A DNA stretch of 64,000 bases from Clostridia bacterium UC5.1-1D10 (lineage in GTDB: Bacteria > Bacillota > Clostridia > Lachnospirales > Anaerotignaceae). A program made the position numbers and the translations under genes. The stretch spans positions 124,001 through 188,000 of the forward strand of contig BBZU01000002.1 in NCBI GenBank assembly GCA_001304995.1, read 5' to 3'. The notes beneath the pieces are model-generated. The model was not told where the DNA came from and searched no databases. It saw nothing but the letters and a program-made list of their open reading frames with translations. Below, piece by piece: positions 15,500 to 24,551 of the stretch. How positions within the stretch are numbered: the first letter of the stretch is position 1; each line of letters begins with the position of its first letter.

Positions 15500-16021
15500 T
15501 TAATATCTCCGATTCACATAATCATCAATGACGGATTTTCGGCTTTCCTCCTGAAACACCCCTTCTTCCCGCAAACATTTTAATATGAGTGTGCTGGTGG
15601 AGTGGAGGATGATACCTTCTTCCTCAATGACGATTTCAAAGAGCTTTCCCTTGAGGAATTTACTGCGAATCTTGATAAAATAGGCTTCCACCCCTTTATA
15701 GTCCAGCATCCGTAGGGCTGTCAGGGTGGCTTTATCTTTTTTGCTGTAATAGTAATTGCTCTTTTCCATATAATCCCGTTTCAGTTCATAATCCATGTCA
15801 CGGGTGGTGCTGACTGTTTTCATTTCTTTTGCCAGCGCGTTGTAATACTGATAGTTAAACAACGCTTTTTCCAAAGTATCCATGTTACGAAAGGGGCCGA
15901 TGTCGCCATAGATCACGGCTTCGTAATTGCGCTGCAAATATTTCCGTTTGGTCATATCGCCCTTGGCATACTGGTCGATCAAACTTTGGCGGTATTTGAA
16001 ATATTTTTGTATGGCATTCAT
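15500..16021 (-). CDS. Conserved hypothetical protein, possibly DUF6648
   Basis: A 173-residue soluble, basic protein beginning MNAIQKYFKYRQSLIDQYAKG, followed by an aromatic-rich region (FRNMDTLEKALFNYQYYNALAKEM) and an alpha/beta tail ending in SRKSVIDDYVNRRY. I believe Clostridia have a conserved family of this shape (DUF6648), but I cannot confirm it. The ATG at 16021 is preferred because AAAGAGGTT precedes it; the upstream ATG at 16045 has no ribosome site. No catalytic motif is visible. Confidence 0.6.
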   Translation of the reverse strand: MNAIQKYFKYRQSLIDQYAKGDMTKRKYLQRNYEAVIYGDIGPFRNMDTLEKALFNYQYYNALAKEMKTVSTTRDMDYELKRDYMEKSNYYYSKKDKATLTALRMLDYKGVEAYFIKIRSKFLKGKLFEIVIEEEGIILHSTSTLILKCLREEGVFQEESRKSVIDDYVNRRY

Positions 16022-16102
16022 GAATCCAACCTCTTTCCCAGCCATTCCCTATGGTGTGACCCTTCCTGTCCTGTTACAATGAACAAAAAAGGGGAGGGTT
16101 TT

Positions 16103-16522
16103 ATGGCAACATTTTTGGAGTATTATGAGCGGGAGATCATGTCCCGCCTGACCATGGCAGACCTGATACTGAAAACCGGACAGGAGCCTTATGATCTGAC
16201 GCAGATGCTTTCCTGCCTGCAATTATCGAAAGAACAGGCGGAGTCTCTGCTGGAAACAGCCCTTGTCAGGGGCATTACACGGAGCCAGTTCCTTGTGCTG
16301 CTCCAAAAGGGTGACAGTGTCATCTGTCGGATGTTTCAGCGGGAACTGCGCTGTGGTTTGCCTGCTGTTTATACACCGGCACAGATTTCCTACATCTATG
16401 ACTTAGACTTGGAGCAAGTGGAACAGGCAGCGGAACAGACGGGGCTCAATCCCTGTCAGGGAAAAAGCCTATCCCGCCTGTTTTCCGCCATTGATCTTAG
16501 TCGTACACAGTACTGGTTCTGA
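16103..16522 (+). CDS. Hypothetical protein
   Basis: A 139-residue, helix-rich soluble protein (MATFLEYYEREIMSRLTMAD, LSCLQLSKEQAESLLETALVRGITRSQFLVLLQKG, YIYDLDLEQVEQAAEQTGL). The repeated short helices with LSKEQ and TPAQISYIYDL resemble tandem helix-turn-helix or death-domain-like folds, but I do not recognise a family. GGGGAGGG precedes the ATG. Its last 26 bases overlap the end of the convergent DJ-1 gene. Confidence 0.55.
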   Translation: MATFLEYYEREIMSRLTMADLILKTGQEPYDLTQMLSCLQLSKEQAESLLETALVRGITRSQFLVLLQKGDSVICRMFQRELRCGLPAVYTPAQISYIYDLDLEQVEQAAEQTGLNPCQGKSLSRLFSAIDLSRTQYWF

Positions 16523-17045
16523 GGCTGTCAGCCACTTCTTTGCCAGCCAGTGCTTCCACCAGTGTCAGGGCGAAAGTCATGGCTGCGCCGGGGCCTTTGC
16601 CGGTGATGACATTGCCGTCGCGGCATACTTTGTCAGCAACAGGTGTTGCACCAATGAGGCGATCTTCCATGCCGGGATAGATAGTAGCTTTTTTGCCCTG
16701 CAAAATGCCCAGATGTCCCAATACCATAGGAGCGGCACAAATAGCACAGACAAATTTGCCTTCTTCATGGAATTTCAGCAGGAGTTTACCCAGTGCTTCA
16801 TTGTCCTGCAGATTCTGAGCACCAGGCAGTCCGCCGGGAAGAATCAGCATATCTGCTTCGGATGCTACTTTTTCGTCAAAGAGCATGTCCGCACGATACG
16901 TAACACCGTGGGAACCTGTTACAGACAGTGTGCCCGCAAGAGAAACGAATTTCGCGTCTAAGCCTGCTCTGCGCATAAAGTCCAATGGTGTCACAGCTTC
17001 CATTTCTTCAAAGCCGTCTGCCAGAAAAATCAATGCTTTTTTCAT
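16497..17045 (-). CDS. DJ-1/PfpI family protein
   Basis: A 182-residue class I glutamine amidotransferase-like fold. The conserved glutamate lies in FLADGFEEMEAVTP and the nucleophilic cysteine in GKFVCAICAAPMVLGHLGIL. LILPGGLPGAQNL and VITGKGPGAAMTFAL are DJ-1 signatures. Roles in this family range from glyoxalase/deglycase to thiamine-related chaperones, so the reaction is open. The ATG at 17045 follows ACGGAGGTG; an upstream ATG would add 13 residues without a ribosome site. Confidence 0.88.
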   Translation of the reverse strand: MKKALIFLADGFEEMEAVTPLDFMRRAGLDAKFVSLAGTLSVTGSHGVTYRADMLFDEKVASEADMLILPGGLPGAQNLQDNEALGKLLLKFHEEGKFVCAICAAPMVLGHLGILQGKKATIYPGMEDRLIGATPVADKVCRDGNVITGKGPGAAMTFALTLVEALAGKEVADSLRTSTVYD

Positions 17046-17170
17046 GTGAAAAACACCTCCGTTACTGTTTTTTGGCATAGCCAAATGTATTTTTTATGTT
17101 TACTGATTTTTATTATATGCGTTTTTTTGCTTTTTTTCAATGGAACAAAAAGAAGGGTGTCTCAAATGGA

Positions 17171-17199
17171 TTGACAGGTGGTTTGCGAGCGGGTATCCT
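17171..17199 (+). promoter_or_regulatory. Promoter of the CYTH gene
   Basis: TTGACA (17171-17176) and TATCCT (17194-17199), 17-base spacer. Confidence 0.55.
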
Positions 17200-17220
17200 A
17201 AGGAAAAAAGGAGGCGTGTT

Positions 17221-17685
17221 ATGGAAATCGAACGGAAGTTTTTGACCAAGGAAGTGCCTTTTTCTCTGGCGGATTTTCCCGCGCGGAAAATTTCCCAGTG
17301 TTATATCAGCATGTCCCCCACCATTCGTCTGCGGCAGTGGGATGACCGTTATATTTTGACAGTAAAGGGAAAAGGACTGCTGGCGAAAGAGGAATTTGAA
17401 TTGGAAATCACCAAGGAGGAATATGACCATCTGCTGACAAAGGCAGAAAGTCCTGCTGTGGAAAAAGTGCGGTATCTGGTACCGTTGGAGGATGGCTTGA
17501 CGGCAGAAGTGGATGTATACGAAGGAAAGCTGGCAGGGCTTATGACCACAGAAGTGGAATTCCCTACACTGGAAGAAGCGGAAGCCTATGAGCCGCCCTA
17601 TTGGTTTGGGAAAGACGTATCCTTTGACCATCGGTATAAAAATACCAGTCTGTCTTTATATGGCATACCGGAAGAACAGGAATGA
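17221..17685 (+). CDS. CYTH domain triphosphate-binding protein
   Basis: A 154-residue single-domain protein. It starts with the diagnostic MEIERKF (the EXEXK signature) and alternates acidic and basic strands (TIRLRQWDDRYILTVKGKG, EFELEITKEEYDHLL, TAEVDVYEGKLAGLMTTEVEF) that form the triphosphate tunnel. CYTH enzymes hydrolyse or cyclise triphosphates such as inorganic triphosphate or ATP; the substrate here is not predictable. The ATG lies 7 bases after AAGGAGG. A palindromic repeat follows. Confidence 0.88.
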   Translation: MEIERKFLTKEVPFSLADFPARKISQCYISMSPTIRLRQWDDRYILTVKGKGLLAKEEFELEITKEEYDHLLTKAESPAVEKVRYLVPLEDGLTAEVDVYEGKLAGLMTTEVEFPTLEEAEAYEPPYWFGKDVSFDHRYKNTSLSLYGIPEEQE

Positions 17686-17703
17686 AAAAGGGCTGTTAGG
17701 GGC

Positions 17704-17862
17704 ATCTTCATAAGAAAACAAAGCAAGCTGGAATCCATTGTTTCCTAAGGATTTCAGCTTGCTTATTTTTTGAGACTTTATGTTTTCTTCTGAAGATAGC
17801 CGTCGCAATTCCCCTTAAGAAATCAAGAAAAACAAATAACAATGTTTTCTTAAGTGGAATCT
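17704..17862 (-). repeat. Twin-hairpin palindromic repeat, copy 2
   Basis: Same element as copy 1 but in opposite orientation: hairpin A first (ATCTTCATAAGAAAACAAAG to TGTTTTCTTCTGAAGAT), the GCCGTCGCAA linker, then hairpin B (TTCCCCTTAAGAAATC to TGTTTTCTTAAGTGGAA). It lies between the CYTH gene and a hypothetical gene. Confidence 0.85.
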
Positions 17863-17947
17863 GCTTTTACACAGCCTTTTTTTCGTTCTTTTTTCTTTTC
17901 CCTCAGCATAGACTGTATCGGAAAGACAAGCAAAGGGGAGAAGAAAC

Positions 17948-19228
17948 GTGTATCAACGGCGATATGATAAAGTGTATCTGATGCTGCGGCAGGAAACGGC
18001 AGGTTATGGCATGGGCAGTCGGGGGCCTTGGGGCAGCTGTATTCTGGAAATCAAAAACGGACAGGGAAAATTAACGGTGGCGGTGGAAGGACTGCGCCCC
18101 CTTATCCATGGACAGTATCAGGTTTATGGGCTTTTGGCAAAGGACGGAGAATGCAAGGGGATTTCCTGCGGTGAGTTGACTGTGAACAAACAGGGACACG
18201 GAGAAATGGCATGGGACTTTGATCCGGATGCTTTGGGCGGCGGTTACACTGTTGAGGATTTGTTTGGGGTTACGGTGGCAACGGAAACGGGAAACAGCCT
18301 GTCTGCGCCTTTGACTGCCTATGTAGGGGAAAAACGGCAGTGGCGTGCTCTGTTTTCTCCTTTGGAGGAGGAACCAGTGTTGCAGGCGGCGGAAACGGCT
18401 GTGCTGGAGCGTCCCGTTGTGGAGGAAAAAGCTCAGGTCATTGAATTACCCCAAAGAGAACCAGAGCCAAAAGAAGAAAAAACAGAAATCATCCAGCAGA
18501 CAGCTCCTGCTAAGGAACAGCCGGACTTTTCCTACCATGGGAATTTCCGTGGATTGCTGAAAAAATTCCGTCAGGAAATGGCGGAACTGGAGGAAATGGG
18601 CATTTTAACGGCGGAGGAAAGCGCAAGGATACTGGGGAAAAAGTCTGTGGAAGCTGCAAAGAACGGAAAGGACTGCCGGGAGGTTCCCATAGAGATTATC
18701 AAGAAAGAAGAACAGGCAGAGCCGCCCAAAGAGCAGGAACGGGTTTCCTGGGTGGAAGCGGATGAACCAGAGCCAGAGGAAAAACAGGAAGAAACCTTAC
18801 ATACAGAAACCCAGAAGGCGAAGGAATGTGAGGAAGAAGCAGAGGAAATGCAGGAACCCAAAACAGAGGTGGAATGGGATTTCTTTGCGGGCAATCGTCG
18901 TATGACGCCTTTTGCAGATGGAACGCCGTGGATTTGCATTTCTCTGAAAGAGCTTCTTTATTTCGGTGAAATTCCATCTCAGCGGCAGCGGGATTTCTTT
19001 TTCCTGTTGTGTTATCATCGTTATGGACACCTCATTTTGCATCAAAGAGAAGATGGCATGGAGGTGGGTCTGCCGGACAGCTATGACAGCAGTGCCCGAC
19101 GCCGGGCAGAAGGATTAGGCTTTACGGAATTTCGTCCCTGCCGGGACAAAAGGACATGGGTTACTGGATTGGGCGTCTTTCACGCTAGGAACTTCCAAAA
19201 AACCGTTGCGGAATTTTCGTTTCGATAG
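17948..19228 (+). CDS. Hypothetical protein with acidic linker
   Basis: A 426-residue protein of unknown function. Residues 1-130 form a beta-rich domain (VYLMLRQETAGYGM, GPWGSCILEIKNGQGKL, VEGLRPLIHGQYQVYGL). Residues about 140-315 are a Glu/Pro/Lys-rich, mostly disordered or coiled linker. The last about 110 residues (WDFFAGNRRMTPFADGTPWICI, FFFLLCYHRYGHLILHQRE) are a second folded domain. It starts at GTG behind AAGGGGAG. Similar N- and C-domain pairs occur in spore-forming Clostridia as far as I recall, which would suggest a sporulation link, but I cannot support that here. Confidence 0.6.
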   Translation: MYQRRYDKVYLMLRQETAGYGMGSRGPWGSCILEIKNGQGKLTVAVEGLRPLIHGQYQVYGLLAKDGECKGISCGELTVNKQGHGEMAWDFDPDALGGGYTVEDLFGVTVATETGNSLSAPLTAYVGEKRQWRALFSPLEEEPVLQAAETAVLERPVVEEKAQVIELPQREPEPKEEKTEIIQQTAPAKEQPDFSYHGNFRGLLKKFRQEMAELEEMGILTAEESARILGKKSVEAAKNGKDCREVPIEIIKKEEQAEPPKEQERVSWVEADEPEPEEKQEETLHTETQKAKECEEEAEEMQEPKTEVEWDFFAGNRRMTPFADGTPWICISLKELLYFGEIPSQRQRDFFFLLCYHRYGHLILHQREDGMEVGLPDSYDSSARRRAEGLGFTEFRPCRDKRTWVTGLGVFHARNFQKTVAEFSFR

Positions 19229-19270
19229 TATGATAAATACAATGCGAATCTGAAAAAAAGGAGCAACATC

Positions 19271-19928
19271 ATGAGAATACGGAAAAAACCTTGGGCAGAG
19301 GAAGAACTTGCCCAGAACGACCATGTGATGAAAAAACGCCGAAGCCCTGAAAGGCAAATGGCGGGAATATTTTGGCAATGACAATCCCATTTATGTGGAA
19401 ATCGGCTGCGGCAAAGGCGGCTTCATCCGTAAAAATGCAGAAGCTTATCCCCATATCAATTTTGTGGGTATTGAACGGAATCTGAGCGTTGTGGCGGTAG
19501 CGGCAAGACGTACCACAGAAGAACTGCCGAACTTGGCACTGGTATGGGATGACGCGAAAAAGCTGTCTGATTTCTTTGAAGTAGGGGAATTCCAGCGGCT
19601 GTATCTGAATTTCAGCGACCCTTGGCCCAAAAAACGGCAGTATAAACGCCGCCTGACTTACAGAGGATATTTGCAGAGCTATCGGGAAGCCTTTGGTGAC
19701 AAAGGGGAAATCTTCTTCAAAACTGACAACCGAAATCTCTTTGAATTTTCCCTCAATGAATTCTGCGCCGATAACTGGAAACTGTCCAACATTTCTTTAG
19801 ACCTGCACAATAGCGATTATGAAGGCAATATCATGACAGAGTATGAAGAAAAATTCTCTGCGTAGGGGATGCCTATTTACCGTCTGGAAGCTCGTTACGG
19901 CATGGACGAAGAACAGAAAAAAGACTGA
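19271..19928 (+). pseudogene. trmB: tRNA (guanine-N7-)-methyltransferase TrmB, two lesions
   Basis: TrmB makes m7G46 in tRNA. The N-terminus MRIRKKPWAEEELAQNDHVM is in one frame. The body (GKWREYFGNDNPIYVEIGCG, SAM motif; then FSDPWPKKRQYKRRLT, the family signature) is in another. One A too many in the A6 run at 19331-19336 explains the shift. A TAG at 19863-19865 replaces the usual sense codon in EEKFSA-x-GMPIYRLEARY; beyond it the frame stays open to TGA at 19926. Restored length is 218 residues. Two independent lesions make either a real pseudogene or poor sequence possible. Confidence 0.8.
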
Positions 19929-19930
19929 GA

Positions 19931-19970
19931 TTAAAAAAGCACGAAATCCAAGAGATTTCGTGCTTTTTTG
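19931..19970. terminator. Bidirectional terminator between trmB and the convergent small gene
   Basis: AAAAAAGCACGAAATC pairs with GATTTCGTGCTTTTTT. The apparent C-terminus of the minus-strand ORF that reads through it is an artefact of a frameshift. Confidence 0.85.
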
Positions 19971-20206
19971 TTAGGATAGTGTACCTCCTCGGATAAGAAA
20001 GAGGGCTTCATCCACATGCTCTTTTTTACATAAAAAGTATAAGAGATTTTCACGGAATTAACGCCGCCAAAGCCGCTGAAGGAGATGCTTTGATTGACGT
20101 TGTCCATTTTGACGCGGTAAGGGATGTTGTTTTCCACCAGAATGTTGAGGATACGCTCTTTTTCAGCCGCGGTGGATACGGTGATGCATTTTGTCATTCG
20201 AACCAT
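19971..20206 (-). CDS. Small conserved hypothetical protein, frameshifted
   Basis: The start MVRMTKCITVSTAAEKERIL follows GAAAGGAG. As read, the ORF runs through the terminator hairpin. If the T6 run at 20022-20027 (A6 on the coding strand) had one more base, it would end FYVKKEHVDEALFLIRGGTL-S-stop at 19971, just before the terminator, giving 78 residues. The fold looks like a DUF2007-type small alpha/beta sensor or signal-transducing domain (ENNIPYRVKMDN). That family link is a guess. Confidence 0.6.
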
Positions 20207-20277
20207 AGGCACGCTCCTTTCTAAGGCCTTTTTTTCATTATATCATATTTTTTCAGCGTTTTTCAATTTTGAAGATA

Positions 20278-20322
20278 TTGACATATATAGATGATCGATA
20301 TATTATATAGATAATCTATATA
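20278..20322 (+). promoter_or_regulatory. Promoter and PadR operator
   Basis: TTGACA (20278-20283) and TATTAT (20301-20306), 17-base spacer. Two AT-rich palindromes overlap it: a partial one within 20283-20303 and TATATAGATAATCTATATA at 20304-20322. PadR regulators typically bind such ATAT...GAT/ATC...ATAT sites, so negative autoregulation is likely. Confidence 0.65.
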
Positions 20323-20335
20323 TGGAGGTGGAAAG

Positions 20336-20674
20336 ATGGCACAGGAAAAAGGTGTAGGCAATACATCCGTATTGCTGCTGAAACTTTTGGAAGAAAAGGA
20401 CATGTACGGCTACGAAATGATCGAAACGCTGGCAGCTCGTTCTGACGATACCTTCCGATTGAAGGCAGGAACCCTCTATCCCATACTGCATGGGCTGGAA
20501 AAAGACGGTTTTGTCACATCCTATGAGGAAGCGGCAGAGGGGCGCACCAGAAAGTATTATCGTCTGACGGAAACAGGCAGGGGGGAACTGGCAAAACAGA
20601 CCGAAAGATGGAACGCTTATGCGGCGGCAGTACATAAGGTATTGAATGGGGGTGCTTGCTGTGAAGGGATTTAA
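20336..20674 (+). CDS. PadR family transcriptional regulator
   Basis: A 112-residue winged-helix protein with the family motif: TSVLLLKLLEEKDMYGYEMIETLAAR, then LKAGTLYPILHGLEKDGFV and RTRKYYRLTETGRGEL. PadR proteins repress their own operon and are relieved by drugs, phenolic acids or membrane stress. The ATG follows GGAGGTGG. It overlaps the next gene by 14 bases, so the two are co-expressed. Confidence 0.9.
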   Translation: MAQEKGVGNTSVLLLKLLEEKDMYGYEMIETLAARSDDTFRLKAGTLYPILHGLEKDGFVTSYEEAAEGRTRKYYRLTETGRGELAKQTERWNAYAAAVHKVLNGGACCEGI

Positions 20675-22264
20675 AGAGATATGGGGCAGATGGAAAGCAT
20701 GGCTGGCGAAGGATACACTGTCGGAAGAAGACCTTGTGCGGGAAGAAGTGGCAGACAGATTTCGCAGCCATCTGGCAGAATGCCGGAAAGCATGGAAAGC
20801 AGCCGGCATGACAGAGGCGGAACAAAAACAGGCGGAAGAAGCAGAAATTTCTTTGATTCTGGCAAAGATGGAAAGCGAAGAAAAGAAAGAAGAAAAATCG
20901 AGGAAAAGCAGAACCGGAAGCACAGCTTTCTTCTGCTGAAATGCAGGCATATGTAGATACGGTTTGTGACCAGATTCGTTGGAAACAGACCAGAAAAGCT
21001 GTGGCGGAGGAATTGACAGACCATTTGCTCCTGCAGAAGGAAGCCTTTCTGGCGGAAGGATTGTCGGAGGAAGAAGCGGAAAAACGCACTGTGGAGGAAA
21101 TGGGTGACGGCATTGCGGTAGGCATGGCTTTGGACAGAACTCATCGTCCCAAGCCGCAATGGCAGATGGTGTTGGTGGCGGCGGTATTGCTGTCCATGGG
21201 TCTGTTCTGCCGATTGACCATCGATCAGGTATCTTTTGGTATAGATATTGTGGTGCCGGTGCTTTTGGCTGTGGCACTGTTTGGGGCGGCATATTTTCTG
21301 GATTTTACCCTGCTGGCAAGAAAGGCAAAATGGGTGATTCTGTTATTTCTGGCAATGCTGATTTTGGCTGTTCCTTTTGTAGAAAAAAGCGGCGGAGAAA
21401 GTGTATTTTTCTTTTTTGATTACGCTTATGCATTGACAGGAATGGCCTTGCTGGCGCCTTTGCCTTTTCTTTCTGTACTGTTTTTCATGAGAGGAAGAAA
21501 AGAAAGAGGATACTGGTTTAGCTGGCTGGCAATGGCAATTCTGGCGGCACTGCTGTTTTCTTTTGGGAAAATTTCTATGGTATTGATTTTTTCCATCTCT
21601 GCCTATGGCGCATTTGCTGTGGCAGTGGGAACAGACTGGTTTTCCATGGGAAAACAGAAGGGAAAACGGCTGTTGGCGCTGACAACAGGAGCAGGCATTG
21701 GGGTAGGAGGACTGGCGATGCTTGGAATACCTGCCTGCGGTATCGGCTGAGCTTTGCCGTTGCGCGCGTGACAGGCGGGGAATTTGGAGGCGGTTATTTC
21801 AGATATCTGGTGGAAAATATCTGGGAAACTGTCGTTGGCTGGGCAGTGGAACCCTTCCCCAGAACGAAATGGCAATGAGCGTACAGCTTGTGCTTTCTCA
21901 AAGACAGGACTTGTTCAGCAATGACATTTTGCTGTCCAGACTGGGTTTTGCCTATGGAAAACTGGTGGTGGCGCTGGTATTGGCGGTGTTTGCCTTGTTT
22001 TTCCTGCTGTCTTTTCAGCAGATCCGAAAACAGCGCAGTGCTTTTGGACGGATGACGGCTTTTTCCATCTGGTTGGTGCTGCTCATGCAGACCGTATTCT
22101 TTACGGCTTATAATCTGGGATTTATGTTGGTGGCACCTTATGCGCTGCCTTTGGTGAGCTATGGCAATACGGTGCTGTGCATCAACGCTCTGCTTGTGGG
22201 GCTGCTCTGCTCCGTATTCCGTCGGGGCGAAGGTGTCCGGGATAAAGACTTGGCGGCGGCATAA
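20661..22264 (+). pseudogene. FtsW/RodA/SpoVE-like membrane protein with N-terminal prefix domain, three frameshifts
   Basis: Four reading frames join into one family member. Part 1 (GTG 20661-about 20905) is a charged helical prefix (VADRFRSHLAECRKAWKAAGMTEAEQ). Part 2 (to 21735) has a second prefix (AEELTDHLLLQKEAFLAEGL) and six or more membrane helices. Part 3 (21735-about 21840) gives LRYRLSFAVARVTGG. Part 4 ends with the FtsW-like SNDILLSRLGFAYGKLVV and YALPLVSYGNTVLCINALL. One extra base near 20905 and one missing base near 21734 and 21840 restore 534 residues. SEDS proteins polymerise or flip cell-wall precursors; this PadR-linked subtype is uncharacterised. Confidence 0.65.
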
Positions 22265-22304
22265 AAAAGAGAGAGAATGTTTTTACATTCTCTCTCTTTT
22301 TTTA
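22264..22304. terminator. Bidirectional terminator between convergent genes
   Basis: AAAAAAGAGAGAGAATGT pairs with ACATTCTCTCTCTTTTTTT. Confidence 0.85.
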
Positions 22305-23186
22305 GTTCCAATAAAGGTTTGGCAGAACACCCAAGAAAATAAAGATTGCCACAATAATCCAGAAGGATACGGTGAATATCTTTTCTTTGGGTGCGTCTGT
22401 ATCAGCCGGTAAAGCAGGCGCTGGTGCAGGGTTCCGCCGCAGGAACAGATAAATGAGCAGTGCCAGGAAAGGCAGGAAGATCAAGCATTGCAGACCTACG
22501 CTCACCAGTTCCTGTGCGAAAGAAAGTTCTTCCACAACACCTTGCTGGGGTGTCTGGGCGGTGGTGGCAACGCAGTTTAATGCGTTGATGAGAAAATGGG
22601 GCAGCATAGAGGCAAAGATGGAGCCGGTGCGCTGTACCATAAACGCGAAGATCACGCCCAGAAGAAAGGCGTACAATGCCTGCTGAAGATTCATGTGAAG
22701 CATAGCAAACATGAGAGCACTCATCAGCAGGGCTTTTTTCGCTCCTAAACTCCGATAGCCATGCAGAGCAGCGCCGCGGAAGAGCAATTCTTCAAAAACA
22801 GCGGGCTGTACGGCAATGACGAACAGCAGAGAAAAGAGGGAGCTGTCGTTAAGTTCCCCCATGGCTTGCTCTACCAGATTGGGTTGGAGCGGAGATGTGA
22901 GCACCACGATCATGGAAATGAAGGGCAGAGAGCAATAAGCGATGCCAAGGCAAAGCAAGGCGTTTTTCCAGTTTAAAGGCTTAATGGAAAAGCATTCCTT
23001 CACCGAGGCTTTCTCCGTTTTTACATAAATGACCAGCATGGGAATGAATACCAAAAACTGCATGATGATGTTTGACCAGTCTGAAGGCAGACCCATAACG
23101 TTTGTCAGCAAAAGCCCCAGCACCGTAGAGCCAATCATGAAGAATAGAAATACAAACAGAAAGTATTGGTTTGCGCGTCGTGCCAT
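22302..23186 (-). CDS. CPBP family intramembrane glutamic endopeptidase
   Basis: A 294-residue protein with about eight membrane helices. The Abi/CAAX protease motifs are present: EELLFRG in AVFEELLFRGAALHGYR, the F..LH motif (MLHMNL) and H..IN (LPHFLINALN). These proteases cleave within the membrane; roles include bacteriocin immunity and anti-sigma factor processing, and none can be assigned here. AAGGAGGAATTTT precedes the ATG. Confidence 0.85.
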   Translation of the reverse strand: MARRANQYFLFVFLFFMIGSTVLGLLLTNVMGLPSDWSNIIMQFLVFIPMLVIYVKTEKASVKECFSIKPLNWKNALLCLGIAYCSLPFISMIVVLTSPLQPNLVEQAMGELNDSSLFSLLFVIAVQPAVFEELLFRGAALHGYRSLGAKKALLMSALMFAMLHMNLQQALYAFLLGVIFAFMVQRTGSIFASMLPHFLINALNCVATTAQTPQQGVVEELSFAQELVSVGLQCLIFLPFLALLIYLFLRRNPAPAPALPADTDAPKEKIFTVSFWIIVAIFIFLGVLPNLYWN

Positions 23187-23288
23187 AAAATTCCTCCTTA
23201 ATTCAAAATAAAAAACTTCCGGCGCAGGGAAAAGAGGCCCCTTCCCCGCCCGAAAGTTCCGTGTGTCCGTTTGTTTTGTCTGGAAAGC

Positions 23289-24551
23289 TCAGATTTCTGT
23301 TTCCTTTTCTGTGTCAGATGCCGTGATGGCTGCCGCCTGATTATATTTTTTGTCATATTTGCGGTTGATATATTCTGTGCAGAACATTTTGATGGTGGCG
23401 AAAATAGGTACCCCGATAAACATACCCAAAGGCCCCATGACAGCACCGCCTACCACAACGGCAAGGATGATCCACAGCGGGCTTACATCCAGAGAGTTCC
23501 CCAGAATCTTGGGCCCCAGGAAGTTGCCGTCAAACTGCTGCAAAGCAAGGATGAACAGACCGACCCAGATGCCGTGGATGGGGCTGATGAGCAGTGTGAT
23601 GATGACTGCGGGAATGCCCCCCAGGAATGGCCCGAAATAAGGAATCATGTTGGTAACGCCGATGATCAGACTCAATACCAAAACCAGAGGCGCTTTGATG
23701 AGAGTCAGACCAATGAACGCCAGAATGCCGATGATCAGAGAGTCCAGGGCTTTGCCTACGATGAAGCTCTGGAAGATATTGTGGATACGGCTGCCGTTGT
23801 AAAGAATACGGTTTGCTGTTTTTTCAGAAGTCAGAGCATAAATGACTTTCCGCAGCTGGCGCAGAAAGTTTTCTTTGTCAAAGAGCATATAAAATGCAAT
23901 GAAGATCGCCATGATCAGATTGAATACGAAACGTCCCATGGTGAAGACGTTGCCGATGAAGGTTGCCAACATTTTGGAAATTCCATCGGAATCCTGAAGG
24001 AATCCAAATTCTCCGCTGCCTGTCTGCAAGTTTTCAGAAACACCCAGAACCGGTGTCAGCAGTCGGTTGATGATGTTGTTCACATCTTCCCCATCGATGA
24101 AGTCTACCTGCATGAAAAGATCTTCGATCTTCTGGTTCAGTGTAGCTGTATAGACGGGAAGCTGTTTGGCAAAATTCACAACAGATGTTTTGATCTCAGG
24201 CACCAGATAAATGGCAATCCAGATGATGCCGCCGATGACCATGGTGTAGATCAGTGTAATGGCAATGGCGCGGGTCACCCGCGGATGCCGCTGGAAAAAA
24301 GAGTTGTTTTTCATGGTATGCCGTTCAAAGAAATTGATGAAGGGATTCATGACATAGGCGATCATAAAGCCCATGAGAAACGGCAGACACAGACCCTGTG
24401 TCACTTTCAGAAATGTATGTATGGTATTGCTGATGCTGGGCAGGTTGCCGACGACTTTTTCAAAAAGTACAGTGGCTGCCAGCACGATGAATACATATAC
24501 AGCAATTTTAAAATATGGTTGATCTGTTTTTTTCCAATCCCATTTTTTCAA
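23289..24551 (-). CDS. AI-2E family permease
   Basis: A 420-residue membrane protein of PF01594, with eight or so helices and a large central soluble segment. Typical blocks are PFLMGFMIAYVMNPFINFFER, VGKALDSLIIGILAFIGL, IIGVTNMIPYFGPFLGGIPAVII and FIGVPIFATIKMF. Members include Na+/H+ antiporters and proposed AI-2 exporters, so the substrate is uncertain. It is transcribed alone or with the CPBP gene about 100 bases downstream. Confidence 0.85.
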   Translation of the reverse strand: MKKWDWKKTDQPYFKIAVYVFIVLAATVLFEKVVGNLPSISNTIHTFLKVTQGLCLPFLMGFMIAYVMNPFINFFERHTMKNNSFFQRHPRVTRAIAITLIYTMVIGGIIWIAIYLVPEIKTSVVNFAKQLPVYTATLNQKIEDLFMQVDFIDGEDVNNIINRLLTPVLGVSENLQTGSGEFGFLQDSDGISKMLATFIGNVFTMGRFVFNLIMAIFIAFYMLFDKENFLRQLRKVIYALTSEKTANRILYNGSRIHNIFQSFIVGKALDSLIIGILAFIGLTLIKAPLVLVLSLIIGVTNMIPYFGPFLGGIPAVIITLLISPIHGIWVGLFILALQQFDGNFLGPKILGNSLDVSPLWIILAVVVGGAVMGPLGMFIGVPIFATIKMFCTEYINRKYDKKYNQAAAITASDTEKETEI

